Shown: in pieces, positions 59,601 through 64,000 of the stretch
Numbering within the stretch: the stretch's first letter is position 1
How the letters are laid out: each line of letters opens with the position of its first letter
From: Microbacterium sp. B35-30
GTDB lineage: Bacteria > Actinomycetota > Actinomycetes > Actinomycetales > Microbacteriaceae
NCBI RefSeq assembly: GCF_010634855.1
Contig: NZ_MWLQ01000006.1
Coordinates: 1 to 64,000 of the forward strand
Direction of reading: 5' to 3'
Length of the DNA: 64,000 nt
Translations under genes and position numbers: made by a program
The notes under the pieces: model-generated
Database searches by the model: none
The model's input: the letters and a program-made list of their open reading frames with translations, nothing else
What the model was told of the DNA's origin: nothing

Positions 59601-61088
59601 ATGGCCCCGTCTCCGATGTCGCGGCGTGGCTTCCTCATCGGCGGGCTGTCGACCGTGGTCCTGGCCGGCTGCTCTGCGCCGCCCCGCGCGAGCAGGAGCC
59701 CGTCCCAGGCGATCCCCGCTTCTCCCTCTCCTTCGGGCGCGCCCTCACCCTCGCGCGCACCCATCCCGCTCGACGTCCGCGAGCTCATCAGCCGGCCGAG
59801 GTTCTACGTCGGTCACCGCGGCAGCGGCGACAACTGGCCGGAGCACACTCTCGGCGCCTATCGGAACTCGCTGCAGGCGGGCGCCGAGGCGATCGAGATC
59901 TCGGTGTGCTCGACCTCGGACGGCGTGCTGATCTGTCACCACGATCTGTCCGGAGAACGCGTGCTGGGTGTCGACAGGAAGATCGCCGACATGACCTGGA
60001 GCGAGGTGAGCGCACGTTCTGTGGACGCCAGGAGCTGGCTGGGCGTCAACACTCCTCTGGAGCCCGTCTCGAGGCTCGAGGACGTCCTGCGGGAGATCGG
60101 CCCGGACACGCTGGTGTTCGTCGAGGACAAGCAGGGGACGAACACGCTTCAGCTCCTGGACACCCTCGATGCTCAGCCCCGGGCGACGCAGCGCTTCGTC
60201 TGGAAGCAGTGGGCGCCGGCCTCACAGGTGCGCGCTGCGAAGGAGAGAGGCTATTGCGCGTGGGGATACTTCGACGTGGAACAGATCGATCGGCTGGATG
60301 AGTTCGCGACGACTTTCGACATCCTGGGCGTGCCGGTGTCGATGCCGGACGAAGTGATCAGGCAGGTCGTGGCCACGGGGATCCCGCTGATGTGCTGGGA
60401 GGTGCGGTTCCACGACGATGTGGAACGGCTCGCGGGCCTCGGAGTCGCCGGGCTGATGTGCTCCAACGTGGGCTACCTCGTCGACGGCAGGCGTGCCGAC
60501 CGGGACACCTTCGCCACCGGCCGACGAGCGCCCGGCGATCTTCCTACGGCGATCGCCGCGCTCGGCTGGTCTTCTCAACCCTCGTTCGTCCCGGACCGGG
60601 CAGCCCTCCGCATCCAGCAGATGGATCCGACCAGCTACCTGATGGGTTCATTGGCCGTTCCAGGAGGGGCGCTGAGCCGTCTGGATCTGACGATCGTCTG
60701 GCCGGATGCCGTTCCTCCCCGCGGCGCCGCCGGCGTGGTGTTCGCCTTGAACGGCGACGCGCCGGGAGGGCAGGGCGGGCGGGGCGACGCCGACGGCTAT
60801 CAGTTCTCGCTTCACGCCGACGGCACGATCGCCCTCGCTCGCTGCAAGCGCGGCGTCACCGGGCCCGACCTGGCTGCGGGAAGTGTCGACGCGCCGACGG
60901 CAGGCGACCCGGTGCGGATTCGGATCGACGTGTCCGACGGCCGGATGCTCGCCGCCGCCGACGGCGGTGAACCGATCGAGGCCAAGCTCGCGGAATCGGA
61001 CGCCAGGGGACCCTGGCTCCGCCTTTTCAAGGACTACGCGTCGAACCAGGCGGTCGAGTTCTCCCAGGTGCGGGTCGTGTCGAGCTGA
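59601..61088 (+). CDS. Tat-exported lipoprotein glycerophosphodiester phosphodiesterase
   Basis: A 495-residue enzyme. The N-terminus has a Tat motif (SRRGFLIGG) and a lipobox LAGC, so it is likely exported folded and anchored by Cys lipidation. A Pro/Ser linker follows. The GDPD barrel (about 70-300) has GHRGSGDNWPEHTLGAYRNS, EAIEISVCSTSDG and ICHHD: His, Arg, Glu and the second catalytic His of the family. A C-terminal beta domain (about 330-495) with LTIVWPDAVPPRGAAG looks like a concanavalin-fold domain. Ribosome binding site GGGAGGTGA. It hydrolyses glycerophosphodiesters; in this locus it may act on polyol-phosphate polymer, an inference. Confidence 0.9.
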   Translation: MAPSPMSRRGFLIGGLSTVVLAGCSAPPRASRSPSQAIPASPSPSGAPSPSRAPIPLDVRELISRPRFYVGHRGSGDNWPEHTLGAYRNSLQAGAEAIEISVCSTSDGVLICHHDLSGERVLGVDRKIADMTWSEVSARSVDARSWLGVNTPLEPVSRLEDVLREIGPDTLVFVEDKQGTNTLQLLDTLDAQPRATQRFVWKQWAPASQVRAAKERGYCAWGYFDVEQIDRLDEFATTFDILGVPVSMPDEVIRQVVATGIPLMCWEVRFHDDVERLAGLGVAGLMCSNVGYLVDGRRADRDTFATGRRAPGDLPTAIAALGWSSQPSFVPDRAALRIQQMDPTSYLMGSLAVPGGALSRLDLTIVWPDAVPPRGAAGVVFALNGDAPGGQGGRGDADGYQFSLHADGTIALARCKRGVTGPDLAAGSVDAPTAGDPVRIRIDVSDGRMLAAADGGEPIEAKLAESDARGPWLRLFKDYASNQAVEFSQVRVVSS

Positions 61089-61270
61089 CTACGGCCCAGG
61101 GTATTCCATTATCGGAATGTACGCCTCGCGCCGGTCTCCGCCGCCGCGGCGCCGGTCTTAAGGACCCGCGGTCACGCCCGCTTGGGGAACGGGCGTCCAC
61201 CGTTGATGCCAGCGCCAGTGTGCACCTGACGGGCAGCGGCGGGTGACGACCGCGGATCCAGCTGTTGGCG

Positions 61271-61296
61271 GCCGGCGACGCCATTGTCGCCGGCCA
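61271..61296. terminator. Bidirectional terminator between convergent genes
   Basis: GGCCGGCGAC (61271-61280) and GTCGCCGGCC (61287-61296) are perfect 10-base complements with a 6-base loop, midway between the two convergent stops. No T-run follows. The rest of the 61089-61313 gap has only a small ATTCC/GGAAT repeat and a GCGCCGGTCT duplication. Confidence 0.65.
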
Positions 61297-61313
61297 AGTC
61301 TTCTGAGGGAGCA

Positions 61314-62888
61314 TCAGTAGGCCCCCTTCGGTGCGATCATGACTTTCGCCGTGCGCCACATGATCATGACGTCGGTGGCGATCGACCAGTTCTCGACGTA
61401 GCGCAGGTCCAGGCGCACGCTGTCGGCCCACGAAAGGTCGCTGCGACCGCTGATCTGCCAGAGCCCGGTGATACCGGGCTTGATGTAGAGCCGGCGGTAC
61501 ACGCTGCCGTCGTACGATGTCACCTCGCTCGGAAGCGGCGGGCGAGGGCCGACGATGCTCATGTCACCGCGCAGCACGTTGACGAACTGCGGCAGCTCGT
61601 CGATCGAGAACCTGCGCAGGATCGCGCCCACGCGCGTCATCCGCGGGTCGCGCTTCACCTTGAACAGCGGTCCTGCGCCGTCGTTCCGGGCGAGCAACTC
61701 AGCGCGCCGCTCCTCGGCGTCGACGACCATGGTGCGGAACTTGAGCATCGAGAACTGGCGGCCGTCGCGGCCGACCCGCAGCTGGTGGAACAGCACCGGG
61801 CCGCGCGAGTCGAGTTTGATGGCGATGGCCACGAACGGCGCGATGAGCGCGATCGGGACAAGGGCGAGGAGTGACAGCACCACATCCATCCCCCGTTTGA
61901 TGGCGTGGATGCCGCCCTCGAACTCGGGGATCTTCACCTGCACGAGCGGCAGCCCATCGAGTGGCCGCAGCGACAATCGGGGTCCTGCCACGTCGGTGAG
62001 CCGGTTGCACAGCACCAGCTCGGCCGCACTGCCCTCCAGCTCCCACCCCAGCCGCCGAACGAAGTCGCGGTCGTCGTCCGGGGTGCTCGCAACGATGATG
62101 GTGTCGGCACCGGCCTCGCGTCCGTAGGCCGCCGTGAAACGGATCGACCCGATCACGGGGTAGAGATGATCCTCGATGTCGATCGGCTCGAACACGCCGT
62201 CCGTCGTCGTCGCCCCGATCACGAGGTAGGCGTGATGAGGGTCGTGCACGAGCTTCTCGATGACGTACTCGACGTCGTCGCGTGTGCCCGCGACGAGGAC
62301 TCGCGAGACGCACTCGCCGCGTTCGCGCTCGTGGATCAGCCACCTGCGCCAGAGCCAGCGGCTCAGCACGAGGGCGACGAGGCCCACGGGCAGCGCGATG
62401 ATGAGCTGCGCGCGCAGTCCGGGCAGCTGCGCGAGGATGAAGACGGTCGACAGGATGCCGAACGCGAAGCCCGTCGCATGCCCGATGCGCATGTACTCGG
62501 CGGCCCCCGAGCCCACCACGGAGGGCTCCCGCGTGCGGGCGAGCGCCAGGAGCGTCATCCACGCGCAGATGACGAAGAGTCCGATGCGGGCGGGCCCGGC
62601 GAGCTGTGCGAAGGGCACGCCCCCGGCGATCTCGAAGACGATCGCTGCGGCGGCGGCCGCGGTGATGCAGACCACATCGGTCGCGATCAGCCGTCGCCGG
62701 TAGCGCCGCTCCCAGAGGTGGCGGCGCTCCAGCGACGGCTGCGCGCGAGGGGCGATCGCGTCGGGGAGGACATCCAGAATCGGGCGCGTCGGAGTTGGGC
62801 GTCGAAGGAGCGTTCGGGTCACTCCTCCGGCGCCCGTCGGCGCCGCTTCGATCGCGGTCGGCTTCAGGCCGCGGTCCACCGCGCGCAC
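61314..62888 (-). CDS. Polyprenyl-phosphate sugar phosphotransferase (WbaP-like), initiating enzyme
   Basis: A 524-residue membrane protein. The N-terminal part has about four to five helices (60-190), a central cytoplasmic domain, then one more helix (KRGMDVVLSLLALVPIALIA). The C-terminal transferase domain has the family blocks LKFRTMVVDAEE, RDPRMTRVGAILRRFSID, ELPQFVNVLRGDMSIVGPRP and YIKPGITGLWQISGRSDL. It transfers a sugar-1-phosphate from a UDP-sugar to undecaprenyl phosphate and so starts repeat-unit synthesis. GTG start at 62888; the next in-frame GTG (62879) is possible. It marks the far end of the glycan region. Confidence 0.94.
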   Translation of the reverse strand: MRAVDRGLKPTAIEAAPTGAGGVTRTLLRRPTPTRPILDVLPDAIAPRAQPSLERRHLWERRYRRRLIATDVVCITAAAAAAIVFEIAGGVPFAQLAGPARIGLFVICAWMTLLALARTREPSVVGSGAAEYMRIGHATGFAFGILSTVFILAQLPGLRAQLIIALPVGLVALVLSRWLWRRWLIHERERGECVSRVLVAGTRDDVEYVIEKLVHDPHHAYLVIGATTTDGVFEPIDIEDHLYPVIGSIRFTAAYGREAGADTIIVASTPDDDRDFVRRLGWELEGSAAELVLCNRLTDVAGPRLSLRPLDGLPLVQVKIPEFEGGIHAIKRGMDVVLSLLALVPIALIAPFVAIAIKLDSRGPVLFHQLRVGRDGRQFSMLKFRTMVVDAEERRAELLARNDGAGPLFKVKRDPRMTRVGAILRRFSIDELPQFVNVLRGDMSIVGPRPPLPSEVTSYDGSVYRRLYIKPGITGLWQISGRSDLSWADSVRLDLRYVENWSIATDVMIMWRTAKVMIAPKGAY

Positions 62889-63135
62889 GATGACGCGTCC
62901 CTAGCAGACATGTACTTCCCCAGAAGCCCGCACGACGGCATGCCGAGCAGGCCATTCCACCCCAGTGCGCAGACCCGGCCGGGTTGTCGGGTCGTGGGAT
63001 CGCTCGATTCGGGTTCGAACTCCCCTGCGCCCTGTAAATGTACTGCGGCCGCCCGTCGATCGGAAGACTTTGGTCCCGAAAACCTTGACAAGACTTAATT
63101 CGAACCGGTATTGCGCGGTGTGCCGCAGTCTCGCC
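62889..63135. other. 247-base gap upstream of the sugar transferase
   Basis: A stretch with TTGACA at 63085-63090 and AT-rich AAGACTTAATTCG next to it. The likely promoter of the minus-strand sugar transferase lies here, but no clear -10/-35 pair on that strand was found. No gene is supported in it. Confidence 0.4.
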
Positions 63136-64000
63136 TCAGCCGATGAGGTTCACCAGCGCGTCGAGGCCCATGCCGTAGTTGATGCGCACCGTCGGCAGCG
63201 CGAGCTTGTCGGTGCCGATCGTGACGTAGCCGGGCTCGATGGTGCGTGCCATCTCCCAGCCCGCCTGTCGGAGGCCTTCCTTGGCGGTATCGCTGTAGTG
63301 GCCGAACGGGTAGGCCATGATCTCCTTGACGCCGAGCACGCCGTACGAGGCCTCCATGTCGGCGACGATCTCGGGCACGCCGAGGTTTGTGATGAGACCG
63401 TCGCCGTTGGCGCCCGCGCGGTGCATGTCGTGGGTGTGCGACCGGCGCAGCACGTACATGTTCGGCGGCGGATCCTGCCGGTACGCCGTGATCATGAACG
63501 ATGTCGCGAGCACCTTGTACGTGGAGACCACCGGCACGGCGAGGTCGAACCACGTCTGGTCGGCGTCGTCGTCGGTGACGATCACCGAGTGGTTCGGCAG
63601 GAACAGCCGCCCGTCGATGAAGGCCGACAGCTCGTCCCAGGTCGGCAGGTAGAAGCCCGTCGTCGCGATGTGGTTCACGTGCGCGTCGAAGTCGCCGATG
63701 TACGCGTAGTTGCCGCGCAGCCATCCGCTCTCGCCCTCGGGGTCGGCGGTGAACTGGTGGTACATGAGGATCGGGATGCGGGCGTCCTCCGCCGCGTTCT
63801 GCTCGGGGCTCATCCACGCGCCGTGGAGCGTCACACGGCGGTCGGTGCACACGACGGGTTCGGACCCGTTCACGCGTCCCGGGATGGCGAAGGCTGCGGC
63901 ATCCGCCGGCGTCGCGTACCACCCGGCGAAAACGAGCCCGTCGCGCGCGGGAATCGGCAGGCCCGTATACAGGGCGCCCTGCGTCTGGAGCATCGGGGCG
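63136..64000 (-). CDS. Polysaccharide deacetylase with bacterial InlB-type repeat, partial
   Basis: The protein is cut by the right edge; its 5' end is missing. The visible 288 residues begin with a segment reading PARDGLVFAGWYATPADAA, a bacterial InlB/Listeria-Bacteroides repeat, a beta module often found on exported proteins. Next comes RIPILMYHQF, typical of deacetylases of the NodB family. The first catalytic motif reads VTDDDADQTW (usually FDDG), and the zinc-binding H-x3-H is in SHTHDMHRAG. Such enzymes remove acetyl groups from GlcNAc-containing polymers such as peptidoglycan or exopolysaccharide. The nearby glycan locus suggests a surface polymer substrate. Confidence 0.85.
   Translation of the reverse strand, partial: APMLQTQGALYTGLPIPARDGLVFAGWYATPADAAAFAIPGRVNGSEPVVCTDRRVTLHGAWMSPEQNAAEDARIPILMYHQFTADPEGESGWLRGNYAYIGDFDAHVNHIATTGFYLPTWDELSAFIDGRLFLPNHSVIVTDDDADQTWFDLAVPVVSTYKVLATSFMITAYRQDPPPNMYVLRRSHTHDMHRAGANGDGLITNLGVPEIVADMEASYGVLGVKEIMAYPFGHYSDTAKEGLRQAGWEMARTIEPGYVTIGTDKLALPTVRINYGMGLDALVNLIG

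Noticed and set aside
63085..63113. TTGACA at 63085 as a plus-strand promoter
   Set aside because: It would read into the 3' end of the minus-strand deacetylase gene, and no fitting -10 box follows at 16-18 bases.

Overview
The window is very GC-rich DNA with dense coding, many ATGA/GTGA/TGATG start-stop overlaps and several GTG starts. Gene families (mycoredoxin, actinobacterial FHA/PknB-type signalling, Wzc-like kinase with a Glu in Walker A', YpfJ-type metallopeptidase) point to a Gram-positive actinobacterium, most likely Microbacteriaceae (Microbacterium or a close relative). That placement is inference from gene content and style. No rRNA, tRNA, CRISPR array, insertion sequence or prophage was seen.

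Region 1 (1-12420) is one tight run of nine plus-strand genes: the 3' end of a secreted fibronectin-III protein, MoxR ATPase, DUF58 protein, a TgpA-like transglutaminase-fold membrane protein, RDD-FHA protein, PP2C phosphatase, FHA protein, transmembrane Ser/Thr kinase and an FHA-like winged-helix protein. From the ATPase onward the genes overlap by 1-4 bases, so they are almost certainly one operon: a phospho-signalling and envelope-assembly module of unknown function. The transglutaminase-fold protein has Asp where the catalytic Cys should be, and the kinase carries a small FnIII-like ectodomain.

Region 2 (12466-33809) is mostly housekeeping and catabolism: an orphan resolvase-fold protein, CPA1 Na+/H+ antiporter, malate dehydrogenase, YpfJ-type metallopeptidase, prolyl iminopeptidase with an odd acidic repeat tail, DEAD-box helicase, a divergent TetR/FAD-monooxygenase pair, a GMC oxidoreductase/aldehyde dehydrogenase pair, a GPH-type transporter, a tryptophan-to-anthranilate operon (kynA, amidohydrolase, kynU), a mycoredoxin and a secreted M1 aminopeptidase. 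Gene borders here are studded with a dispersed inverted-repeat element, and a second short repeat has inserted in frame inside two enzymes.

Region 3 (33970-62888) is an exopolysaccharide or cell-wall glycan locus: GT2-GtrA protein, glycerol-3-phosphate-cytidylyltransferase-like enzyme, SGNH hydrolase, secreted GH71 enzyme, low-molecular-weight Tyr phosphatase, Wzc-like kinase, Wzy-like polymerase, three GT4 glycosyltransferases, a hexapeptide acyltransferase, a Wzx-like flippase, CDP-alcohol phosphatidyltransferase, two giant paralogous secreted proteins, a Tat-exported glycerophosphodiesterase and a WbaP-type initiating transferase. Three secreted proteins share DNRLRE/CBM96-like modules (five copies in all), suggesting they bind the glycan made by the locus. 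A partial polysaccharide deacetylase runs off the right edge.
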